From: Steinernema hermaphroditum
Taxonomy: Eukaryota > Nematoda > Chromadorea > Rhabditida > Steinernematidae
DNA length: 64,000 nt
Direction of reading: 5' to 3'
Assembly: GCA_030435675.1 (NCBI GenBank)
Contig: CM059625.1
Location: 8,804,001-8,868,000, forward strand
The translations under genes were made by a program, and so were the position numbers. Under the pieces are notes generated by a model. The model was not told where the DNA came from. It saw only the letters and a program-made list of their open reading frames with translations, and made no database searches. Each line of letters starts with the position of its first letter. Positions within the stretch are counted from its first letter, which is position 1. Below, piece by piece: positions 53,871-64,000 of this stretch.

Positions 53871-56800
53871 TCTGATTCTCCTGTTTAGAACTGTCCACAC
53901 ACCAGTTTCATATCCGGACTGAGTTACATGTCAGTTCCAGAGTCGCTCGCAAATGCATGAATTCAAAGCTGTAAACAATGTCACTTCAAAACGGAACAAT
54001 CTGAAACGAAACGAGAAATCGATGTATCTACAGACTCAACCGGAGTTAGCTTCGAACTCTACACATAAATGGTACAGGAGCCTACGCGATACGTAACTGT
54101 TTACGAGAGTTGCGGTGAGAACTAAAAACACGCCTATGCATTGTAAAGGGTGCATATCTATAATGGCGGTGACGGTGAGCAAACACTGGGATAAGAAGCA
54201 AACTAAAGGAAGGAAAGTGCTTCAAGAAAGCGGAGCCGAGATAGGGATGCATAGAAAAATATCGAATATGAAGTGAAGAAATTAATGTTCCGAAACCAGT
54301 CAAAGGAGACGAAATATCTCCATAACAGCGCCGCCAGTTGCAAACGCGAAAATGAGAGGATAAATGGATATTTATTGGTTTTACGTACGAAGAGGCGATA
54401 AGAAGATCGAGACCACTGAGCTACGCTGATATTATGCGGTCTGCTGCCGAGACTTCTTCCATCCTCGGCAACACCCACATTCATCCGTGGCCGAACACAT
54501 CTCATTTGCGCCGATCAAAAGTTGCCTTTCGATTCCCTCAATTAGGCGCAGAATTCCTTGCTTTCTTCCATGCTCCAGCTGTGTGAATCACTAATGCAAT
54601 TTAGAGGAGAAAAAGCGGCGTGGTTTTCTTACTTCCCCAGGCGTGCGTCTAGGTGAAGAGCACCAATAGCGCCGAACGCTTGTTATCAAATTAAGTGAGT
54701 TCAGCTTAGCGCACTAAGATTCCATTAAGCCATAAAGAACGGCGTCCCACCTATCACGGTTGGCCGAATAACATATCTCGCATTTTGCCCTTTTCGGTGG
54801 GGCCTTTAGTTTTCCTCTTTTTGTCCTGCGATTAGCAATAAATGGGCGTTGTCACCCTCGAAGTGACGTTTGCCCCCAATTTAGCGCGAGATCTTACAAG
54901 ATTGTAATATAACTTATGTAGAGAACAAAGGTCGGAGAGGCGCCGAATTAAAAATTATCTAAGAACAAGAATGTCATTGAAGACAATATAACAACCGAAT
55001 TTGGTGCTGGCAAGTAGGATTAGAGCGGAGCGAAGTGTTTTGCTTTGCCCCTCTGCGACGACAATGCGTCGTTGTCATTTGATTATGTAACGCATGTAAT
55101 TCGAGCATCACTTGTTGGCGCGCGGGGGCATCCTGCACAAAGCGAAGACGAAAGGCGTACTTGTAAGGCAAAACATAAGCTGTGGAAGGCTATGAGAGGA
55201 CGACTTCATTTCCTCCTCCCGTGAGCGCAAACTTCATAATCCACTTCTTAGCATTGCCCTTGGAATCAACTTTCGAAAAGTGCGGAAACTGACGCATGTA
55301 AATACAGGAAGAGGAATAAAGTGATTTGCGCATGCGTGACAACAACGTGGAGATAGATAATTGTCACTAAAAGCAAGAAGAATAGGGGTGAGCAAGCAGA
55401 CAGGATTAAGTCGACCTCAGAGGCAACCCGTCTGACTGCGTGACAAGTGATGAACATGAGTCGTAATAGAAAGAGGACTATAAAATACAATACAAAACGT
55501 GGGAACCTTGGAAAGTGATGACTAGACTACATAGTCTACTAAACAAGTGGACCCCGAAAAGGCGTATCTAAAATGAATACATCCAAACACAACTATGGAC
55601 GAGTCTCAACCTCCACAATCAACGAACAAAATTAATATTTGTTTGTGTCAGTTTTTTCTTTTACTGAGTATACGTGTCCACGAATCTCGAATCATGTTCA
55701 CGCTCCTTTCTTTCGAACACCCCGAGCACGCTTTCCACTAATCCCAAAACAACTATACCCCTCCCAATGATGAGGTGAGTAACGTCAGTATCCAGGACGA
55801 AATCAGAACGACCGAAGTAGTCGATTTGTCGTTAATCACGCTTCGCAGGAAGCGAATTACATTTTATGGTCTCCTCCTCTTTGCACCATGAAGCCCAACG
55901 GAGCTCTCTTCGGTTGTTGCATTAACGCGTAATTAAGCCATCCGAATAGTGGTGAGTTGCGTAGTAGGCGTTATTTTCAAAAGTGATGACGAAAACTGAA
56001 GGCAGTATCCGTATTGGATTCGGTTAAATGACAAATTAGTCAAAAATGGTGATACATCTCACTTCATTTGGAAAAATGAAGAAGGGAGGATCGCATAGGG
56101 GAGAAGTTGTGTCTCTGGCGGGGACGACGTGACGGAAAAATGAGGGAATAATTTGCTCTCAAGCAATTCACTTAGTTAACTTTGCGGCGTTGTGGTGGTG
56201 AGACCGAGGGCATTTAGTGAACAAGAAGTGAGCGCAAAGCGTTTCCCAGCACAGGGCCACATAGCACCTACGCAAAAGAGGGAAGGACGCCAAAAAGGGA
56301 CCCAGCATTCTGAAAGAAGAGGTTGATGAGAGTTACAAAGTGGCGCGTTCCACTTGCGGTCGAAAAGTAGCGGCGTATTGTAAAACGTAAATGAACCGGA
56401 AGGACACGCGCTTTACGTAATGGAACGAAACAAGCGATTGACTCCTAAGCGGCAAGTCGAAGTATTTTGAAGAAATAAAAAATGACCGTGAAACGCACAA
56501 CAAGCCTCTTCGGTTATTTAATATGCATGTCCAGCGGACTTGGTACGTCTGTCTAAATTGCGACTCTTTTTGTTGTCACGACTTGTTCTCTCCCCTAAAT
56601 TCAACTGATCTAATCAGCTTTCATTCAGTGCCGAAGTCGCTTTTGCGAAAACACAGAGAATCGTTTTATCGGGGTCATTTGCAAACTTTGTTAGCGTTCG
56701 TCGCCACTGAATCGCAAGTGTGTCTGCGCGGCGATACTTTGCTTCGATCTCCTCAAAAGCGCAATATTCAATAGTCAAAAATTGGCTGTTCCTACCCAAA

Positions 56801-57184
56801 AGCGACATATACGACGCCGCCTCCAGTCCTTGTGCTTCCTTCAATGCTTACAGAGAACGTAAATACGTCACAAACTTTCTTCTTGGGTGGGTTTCCTTAA
56901 AAATACCACAAGTGCAATTTAAGTGTCAACCGTAGAGGTTACCCAATCGAAGGAAAAGAGATCAAAAGTCGAAACCCTCAAAAATGTTTCTTGGCGCTGG
57001 TATTTGGAGACAATGAGTGGCGCCGTTGAAAAACCGAGTCAAGTTCATAGCATCAGCGACAACCGGTGCTACCGTAATGTTTGCTCGCCGGATGTTTGCC
57101 TACAACAAAAGAGCAACGCTGACAATAATCGGGCACTTTTGACACTTTTCGAAGTTCGGTTCGATTTCAAGGTTGAGTGCTGAC
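53871..57184. other. 3.3-kb divergent gap between aminergic GPCR and otopetrin
   Basis: The two flanking genes start head to head, so both promoters lie here. No exon is supported. Open frames at 54203-54505, 55266-55490 (minus) and 56523-57183 (plus) have no domain. The DNA carries scattered TTAATTA-type words and is otherwise plain. A tRNA-like A-box word near 54,400 was examined and rejected. Confidence 0.4.
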
Positions 57185-60100
57185 ATGGCTCCGAAATCAG
57201 TAAACCTCCGCCTTGAACCTCACCAGTATCACTATCACGCAGAGCACAGAGGTGAGTCAGGCGCATAGTCACTTTTTCAGCAGCCCGACAGTTTTTTTAG
57301 ACCGTGACTCGTCCGAAAGTGAGAATGAGACTGTGCATTCAACATATAGAACCTCCGTTCTCTCGTCGCGAGCTTCACTGCTACCAGCAGAGCGATGGAC
57401 CTCCAGTTCAGACGGAATGTATAACCCGGAAAGCTTACTGGACTTTTCTTAACCTGAAATTTCAGCGAATTTTTTTGCTCGGTAGTTGCCATGGTTTACT
57501 TCATCTTCATGACCATTTTCGGTTTCAACATTTCATTGTTTGCCTATGACGACCGCGTTCCAGTCCTAAATTTTGTAGGCAACTGTTTTGTCTATGATGA
57601 TCACTTGTTCCCTGTTTGAAGGTGTTCTCAATAGTAATGTACGGAGCCGGCATCATTTTCTTCATTTATATGTATTTCTTTGTCTTGTATACTGGCTGGA
57701 TGCGATTTTTTCGCAGAGCAGCAGCTCCAGAACCCGATGAGAGAGTCGCTATTTACGAGACTACGGTAGCTGCCCCGCTGTACATTCGACTGGGTACTCT
57801 TGGTGAGTGCATGTGATGATTCGTAAATGGAACAGCTATTCAGTTTTTGGCACTGTGGCGATAATCTTCTACTTTCTGGAAATGGTTCTCTTCTTCACAA
57901 ACAATTACATTCATACACGTGAATTCGTTGTTCACATCTTGGCAACAGTTTTCACATTCCAACAGATGTGCTTCATCTGTATTCATCCTAAGGTAGGCAA
58001 TTAGACGGAGAATTTTATGTATCACTATTTCTCAGATACGATTTGGACACTCCAAATTTTTTATAATTTTCGGCATGATGCATGCAGTGACGGTGAATCT
58101 ATGGACCTGGTTTATATTTATTTTTAAGAAGCAAACCAAAAAATATAAAACAATGGGTGCCTCGGTAGGTCATGGACCAAAAGCACCGTTAATCTCATTC
58201 AAAGGTTGTCGCTATTCACTCGTCTTCATCTGCATCTTCATCAGAAGAACTCCTCGCTGCCCTCCACGACGTTGAATTACAGAGAGTGATACCGGACAAC
58301 TTTACGAGCCATATCATCAGCAATGCAGCAGTGAGTTTTAGCCGGGTTCTGATGAATAGATATAATAAGCTGAAGCCTTTTGTGTTGTCGTTACGTCACT
58401 TTTTTCAAATCCACCTAAGCGTGAAAGGAATAGGAAATATCTTTGGTTACATAAAAGCGCCGGAACAAATTGGAGATCATAGTTCTGTGTAGTGTGATAT
58501 AACATGTGGTCTGAAATTGGCGCACATTAGTGGTTGCAGCAGCGCAAGAATCGCTGAGATTTTTGAGTATAGTAAAGCAAGGTTTTTGTTTGTCTTTACA
58601 TGGATTTGTGACCTTGCGATTGCTAAATTCGTCACAGACCAGGAAGTTCGTGAAAACTCGCTGTTCTCGGATTCTGGGTCGTAATAGACGCTGAAGTGTT
58701 GTATCTATCACGAAATTATCTTTAAGTTACTTTTTGCACATATAAACGCAGCAGCTCGGGTTGAGTAGCCCTGCGGTCAGCAAGATAACAGTACCCTACC
58801 AACGGAAAACGCATGGAATACCTGTGCGGACGGCTAGACTTGTGTCTACAAAATAGGCTAAAAGTAGGTAAAGCTGTAGAGAAATGCAAGGCCCAGCATT
58901 CCGTGAGACATAATGCTGATTGAACGGCAGAATGTCTGTGGGTTCTATTCTTTACTGTGGTTATTTCGGTCTTTTGCTGCCAGTTTGTTCCATTTTTACG
59001 CTAAGAAAGTGTACTGGTTTTTATAGCCGCTGGTCTTCCTAGACTTCTATCTGTTTCGCTTTTTACCAGCAGCCATATTACATAAATATGGTTTGCTTCG
59101 CATTGTTTCATGGATTCTAGGGAATCGTCTTGAATGAACCCGACATTGTAACCAGTTACATTTTTGCCGATTTCCTCGCCTTCATGCACACTTGTGTAGT
59201 AGAGCTGGCGATCATTGGGGCAGCTGTGATGTTCGTGCTATGGAAAACGATACACAGAAAAGAGTACTTAGCGGAGGACCTGCATGAACAAAAGAAAAAG
59301 AAAAAGCACAAAGGAAAGTGCAAGCTTGACTGCAGGTTACAGTGTCCTTATACGTCTTTTGTAAAATGACTGTTATTTAGCGAATCTGCGTTCGGCATCA
59401 TTGGATGCATTATTTTCATCGTTGCGATAGGAGTCATGATCGGAATTTATCATATGTTAAAAGTGCGAGACGTTATCGGATATCCAGCAGTCATCCTGGA
59501 GTACACGGATTTGGGCCTCTTTATTGTACTCATTATAGCAACGGCAATAGCTATGACAAGGTAACTGAAATTCAGCTTTTCTTTCGTATTCAACTCGCAT
59601 GTGCATTTTTTTGCAAAAAGGCAGTGATGTTTGCTGCAAGTGACGAAAAAAGTACCTAAATTTAGGCAGAAAATGGGTCGGTCGCCCTTCAAAATACATG
59701 ATTTATTTAGAATGAGAAAATTGGAATTCGACTCTCACGACCATGGACCGGCTGATCTGCTCGATCGTCTTCTGCTCTTTATGGCCTTCTGTGCCGAACT
59801 TGCTTATAGCGGCATGATCATCGTTGTTTGGATCTCTCTGCTACACACCCGGGAAGACAAACTCCTGCACGTCCCTTTTGTCTATGGCGTGCGTCTTATA
59901 CAAGTGATCACTCAGACGGCATTCATTTTCCAGTCGCTACGGCAAGGGCGAACATTGTTGAAATCAAACCTATGAAAGCTATCTTTAGGCTGAAAGATAA
60001 CCACAAGACCAAAAAGGGGAAGCAGTTTGTCACTTTTATCTTCTTGGCAAACACGGCTCTTTTCTTTTTCACCATCTATGAGTCCATCGAAAATGGAATC

Positions 60101-60253
60101 GGCTTTCTAGATGCCCCCGATGGTTCGGGGCAGCCGAGCTATGCATTTGTCGTTCACTTCGTCTCGCCGCTTATTGTGTTTTTCCGTTTCCATAGCAGCG
60201 CGTGTTTGGCGGAGCTGTGGGAGCATATCTACGGTCACGCCGGCCACCATTAG
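57185..60253 (+). CDS. otopetrin-like proton channel
   Basis: Eleven exons (57185-57251, 57301-57418, 57466-57574, 57622-57802, 57844-57992, 58036-58164, 58205-58330, 59121-59335, 59381-59560, 59711-59956, 59989-60253) close to 594 residues. The N-terminus is cytosolic and Ser-rich. Many hydrophobic helices follow, including APLYIRLGTLVFGTVAIIFY, REFVVHILATVFTFQQMCFI and FFIIFGMMHAVTVNLWTW. The last is the otopetrin signature region (MH..ATNL..W in vertebrates). The end has VVHFVSPLIVFFRFHSSACL, matching the conserved final helix with its FYR-H-S block. Otopetrins form dimeric, zinc-sensitive proton channels used in acid sensing; nematodes have an expanded otopetrin-like family. A Ser-rich loop (HSSSSASSSEE) and a Lys-rich loop sit between the two halves. 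One 790-nt intron splits the gene and another is only 32 nt. The start codon is the least certain part. A polyadenylation signal AATAAA is at 60274-60279. Confidence 0.88.
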
Positions 60254-60872
60254 CGCTATGATGTCGGCATATCAATAAAGATTTTCGTGCTTCTACTTGG
60301 AAAAGAAAAGAAACAGACGACGCAAACAACCGTATAGAAACACCGACAGATCATACAATTGACAAGAGGAAGAAGAAGTCTGACACACTTTAGGGGAATT
60401 ATGGCCGAAAGAAATCTGTATAGAATCGGAAATGGGACCAGCACGTTGTGAGAAAATGCAGAATCGTAATAGAAATAGAAATCGTAACAACTTTTTGTTC
60501 ACAGATACAGGATAAACCGTTATGCTAAGGAAAAACCGGAAGAAGGACGAAATCATCACTGGAAAAGTAACCGTATGGAACGATAAAGAGAACGATTAGG
60601 AGAAGAGTTATGCTGACTAAGTAAGCAATTTACATCTGAGACGGAAAGCAAGGAAGATAAGCTCTGAATCATGAGAAGTGGGAGTGAGTATTAAGAATTA
60701 CAACTGCAAGAGTTAGAGATCTGATGAAAAGTTTCTACATGTGTTAAAGAATCTTAAATTAAATGAACTTCATAGCTTATAGAGAGACTGCACTCATATA
60801 TACAAAATTCAAAACGCGTTTGTACACAGATTTACAATAAAAAAGGAAGCAGGAAGTATGGTCACGAGAAGA
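60254..60872. other. convergent 3' gap between otopetrin and Capicua genes
   Basis: About 620 nt between two genes that end tail to tail. It contains the otopetrin polyadenylation signal (60274-60279) and presumably the Capicua 3' UTR on the other strand. It is A/G-rich on the plus strand, and minus-strand frames of 60-90 codons are hydrophobic but have no homology that I recognise. Confidence 0.45.
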
Positions 60873-63800
60873 CTAATTGGAAGACGAAGCAAAAACACTG
60901 AGCGCTGCGGCTTGGGATGGGGTACCAGGGGATTGCATACTCGACATCACTTTTTGGCGGACTTCGCGGATTTTCAGGATAAGCATCTGTTTGTTTGGAA
61001 AATAAATTATGTTTTTCCGCTGGAACGTTGAGATCGCTTGTGCTGCAAATGAATGCAATACTCTTCGGCGCACAAAGAATCTTACCAGAAGGGAAGAAAC
61101 CGTATTCCTCAAGAAGGTGACACACCAGTTGACGTCGTGTATCAAGCAATCGCTTGCTCGGGGATTTCTCTGCAAGAGAGCCCTTCTCCAATGGTGTTCG
61201 CGGTGTGCGCGGACTCTGTATTCCGGACGATGCATCTATCTCTTCGAGAAGGCGAGACTGGAAAGGATGCAAACGTCTTACAAAATGCAAACTTAAAACG
61301 GACCTCACTAACACTAAAGTTTGGACCAAAAAAGTAGCTTGAATCTGTCAGTTCATTGTGGCGGTTTCCTGGGAGACGCGCACTTTGTGGTCCAAGCAAA
61401 CGAGGCGACTTCTCACCAACATCGCTACGCTTCTGCTTCTCGAGGTAGGTGCGCATCAGAGCCGAAGGCGTCGATGGAAGCGAAGCGCACCCGTTCTTCA
61501 GCTCCTCTAGAGAAAATGCTGGAAGGTTCGCAAATTTTTTCTCGAAGTCGACTTGATCCAAAACTCTAGAATGTTGTGATTGGAGATTCTTCTAATCTCG
61601 TTCTCTTTTACCTATCCATAGACTCGTCGTTACGTTTAAATAACTTTTTCGCTGGACTCTTTGGATCGTTATAGTCAACCGATTTAGCTATCTGTTTGAG
61701 CATTTCAACCTGAACATATTGTTCTCTAGCATGAAACGTCAGATTAGGTCTACCATTTTCTCAGAGGGCTTGTCACCAACGTTCTCATTGACCGCATTGA
61801 ACTTGAGAGTTGTGGCGGCGTTCCGACCTTTCGCAAGTCCCCGCTGAGCTGGGGTTGGCATGAGAACGAATTTCTTGAGTTCGCTCGTTGACGGTTCAGC
61901 TCTGCTAAATGTGCAAGATAAACTATGTGCATGAATGTGCCTTTTCACACCCATTCGCACTTGAAGTGCCGTGTGCATTGCGTTTGAGCGAGCTCTCGTA
62001 ACTTCCGGGCATTTTGGGTTGAACGAAAGCGGGTGAGAAAGCCGACGAAGTAGCACCTGCACTTCCGATTGTTGTGAGGAGACCGTTGCCGCCGGAAGCT
62101 GGTGATGTCAGCGGCGATATCTTGAATGCGCTGTTCGGCGTACTCGGAATGCTTTCGGAGATGCAAACAAGCGGAGAGATAATCCCGTTCGAATGCGCCG
62201 GTGTGAGAGCCGTAAGCGAACGCCCTGAGGGTGAGTGCGGAGAGAAAGGGCTGAAAGGCGCTACGAATTGTCCATCCGTCTGCACGGACAGCATATCCGA
62301 ATTTGTCTAAAAGTGATGTGTGGCAGCGTTCTTATATGGAAAGACACACCTTCTGAAGGCTATCTGTAATAGCTGGAGACGAAGGAATGCTGTAGTTGAA
62401 CGAACCACTTAAAGCCGGACTCCTCTGATAAATGTCGAAGGAGAAGTCTTCTCCAACGCGACAAGGAGTTGGCTTATGTATCTGAAACAACGTTATTGTT
62501 TTCTCCAGAGGTCTAGCTATGGAAAGCTAACCGGAGTTAGAGGGGATACTAAGCATTGGTCACTTCCTCGGATGCAATCAGCAGCCATTTTGTTCGAGAT
62601 ATGCAGATCTGCTGCAGCATCGTCATCTACAATGTACAAAGGCGAATATCGCTTTCGCTAGCTCGATTTACGTACCCTTTAAATCAGCCTCCTTGACCCC
62701 TCCGTTTGTTCCTATTGAGGACTTCTTTCGTTCACGGCTGCTCCATTTCCACTCGGGGTGTGCTTTGAAGTGGGCTTCCTTCACCTGGCTCGCCAGATCG
62801 TGGTATTTCTGTTTCTCTTCAACGCCGAGTGCGTACCACCATTCCCCCAAGATCTTTGAAACTGCGCGATTATCTCGGTTTGGGTACTTTTCGTGGACTA
62901 GAGGTCGATGCCGCTTCGAAAAAATCATGAATGCGTTCATAGGACGTCGGATGTGGTCTCGCTCTCCGTTCTTTAGACATAACTGATAATGAGTTTTCGA
63001 AAAATAGTGTACCTTTTTGTTCAGAGAACCGTCCCCTCTTTTCTTTTTAGGGGTTTCCGGGGGAGAGACGACTGAATCGTATGGATTATCCAATTTTTCT
63101 AAAAGGGATTCCATTAGATTGGAACTGTGCACTGAAGCGACCTGGCTGTGTCGGGGTCTTCTCTGTCGCAACATGCTTGCATTCCAGTTGTGGCTCCTCT
63201 CCTGATCCGCTGATGAGCTGTTGTTCCGTTCTTATTTCTGGTATTTTACACTGCTCGATTGGCCTGTTGAATCCGGGTTCACGAAAAAACGTTTTCTGTT
63301 CCGGAGTTCCCGTGACAGTAGGAAGAATAGCACCCATTGGTGGTACTGAGAGTGTATCGACAGGCACTATGTCACTCCTCTCGCCTTCTTGCCTGTCGGA
63401 AAGCATAATTCCAGAATCCTGAGCACCGCTTCCACTTCCATTAATGGTGGGATCCCGCTGTTGACTGTGTGAGCCGTCTCCGTTTGACTCTCCGTTATTG
63501 TGGTCGCTCGACTCTCCTAGCCCTTGCTAAAATATTATTGCTTATATTGTAAAATGGCAAGTGAATTTAAATTTGTGTATAAAACAAATCAGCCGGATAT
63601 CGGATAACTCTTAACATATGAGACAATTCTCCAAATCGGATGAAGAGTCGCGTCGTTGTTAATGCTAGAATGACTAGAAATAATCTACAGGTGACCAAAA
63701 TTTCGACAGAATTTTGCACTTTATAACTGCTCTAAAAATAAATTCGCACCTTGTCGATTCCCAAAGAACTTAAGTCCAATGAACCATTTGCTGCTTGCTC

Positions 63801-64000
63801 GGTAATCATTCGGGAGATGAGGGGAACGAGCACATGCCAAGGAACAAGTGTGTTCGATGAAGAAGCAGCTTGACCGTCTAAAGAGTTAGTGTAATCGAAG
63901 ATTATGATTCCACTGCTTACGACCTGTTTGCGGAAGCGGACTATCACGATTAGCAAGTAGCCAGTCAACAAGTTCCGGATTCGTAGCCGCCAAAGTCGTC
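60873..64000 (-). CDS. cic: Capicua (CIC) HMG-box repressor, N-terminus beyond the window
   Basis: Thirteen exons in the window (63924-64000 at the edge, 63750-63877, 63142-63526, 63013-63098, 62676-62970, 62532-62626, 62350-62481, 61951-62306, 61754-61904, 61612-61709, 61304-61565, 61086-61257, 60873-61042) give about 802 residues in one frame. An upstream block reads [14 protein letters not shown]. The HMG box starts [20 protein letters not shown] and continues [16 protein letters not shown] and [20 protein letters not shown], which is the Capicua type. The C-terminus holds the [19 protein letters not shown] block and the C1 motif [18 protein letters not shown] then [10 protein letters not shown]. 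In CIC the HMG box and C1 together bind TGAATGAA-like octamers. CIC represses receptor-tyrosine-kinase target genes until ERK relieves it. The 62971 junction uses a less typical AAG acceptor. The true start lies to the right of 64,000. Confidence 0.93.

Noticed and set aside
54380..54430. Possible tRNA: minus-strand GCGTAGCTCAGTGGT word like an A box
   Set aside because: The sequence after it does not form D, anticodon and T arms, and no B box (GGTTCRANYCC-like) follows at a proper distance.

Overview
The window looks like genomic DNA from a nematode. The clearest marker is a secreted protein near the left end with two nematode-type DB cysteine modules. The spliced genes have introns mostly of 37-55 nt ending in a pyrimidine tract plus CAG or TAG. 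Gene content that C. elegans is generally held to lack or to have diverged (a classical transglutaminase, a Capicua-type HMG repressor), moderate GC by eye and a decayed mariner copy make an early-branching (clade I, Trichuris/Trichinella-like) nematode the best guess. The species is not certain.

Eleven genes could be modelled exon by exon. In ten complete models the reading frame closes from ATG to stop across all junctions. Left to right: DB-module secreted protein (-, 1.6-2.3 kb); transglutaminase (-, 3.1-5.9 kb); FMRFamide-receptor-like GPCR (+, 9.9-11.3 kb); GIT-type ArfGAP (-, 11.6-14.2 kb), divergent from TAF3 (+, 14.7-18.6 kb); Kirre/NEPH/SYG-1 adhesion receptor (+, 22.3-25.6 kb); SIK/KIN-29 kinase (+, 27.7-31.9 kb); Mad/MXD-type bHLH-zipper repressor (-, 37.5-39.7 kb); a decayed mariner copy (41.0-42.5 kb) and an ancient tandem repeat (43.8-44.6 kb); LIM-domain-binding protein LDB/Chip (-, 44.7-46.9 kb); aminergic GPCR (-, 52.0-53.9 kb); otopetrin proton channel (+, 57.2-60.3 kb); Capicua (-, 60.9 kb to beyond the right edge).

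There is no operon-like or pathway-like arrangement. The themes are transcriptional regulation (TAF3, Mad, LDB, CIC), neuronal signalling and adhesion (two GPCRs, GIT, SYG-1, SIK, otopetrin) and extracellular or cross-linking proteins (DB protein, transglutaminase). The large gaps (5.9-9.9, 18.6-22.3, 31.9-37.5, 46.9-52.0 and 53.9-57.2 kb) show no convincing exons and probably hold regulatory DNA.

The most interesting signals are a transglutaminase with an intact Cys-His-Asp triad in a nematode, and a cluster of 13 canonical CACGTG E-boxes within 4 kb in and beside the Mad-type gene, whose own product should bind that sequence. Others are ultra-short introns down to about 32 nt, an FMRFamide-receptor relative in which the TM3 arginine of the DRY motif is cysteine, and a degenerate tandem repeat that keeps an open frame. 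All identifications are from reading the translations; no database search was run.
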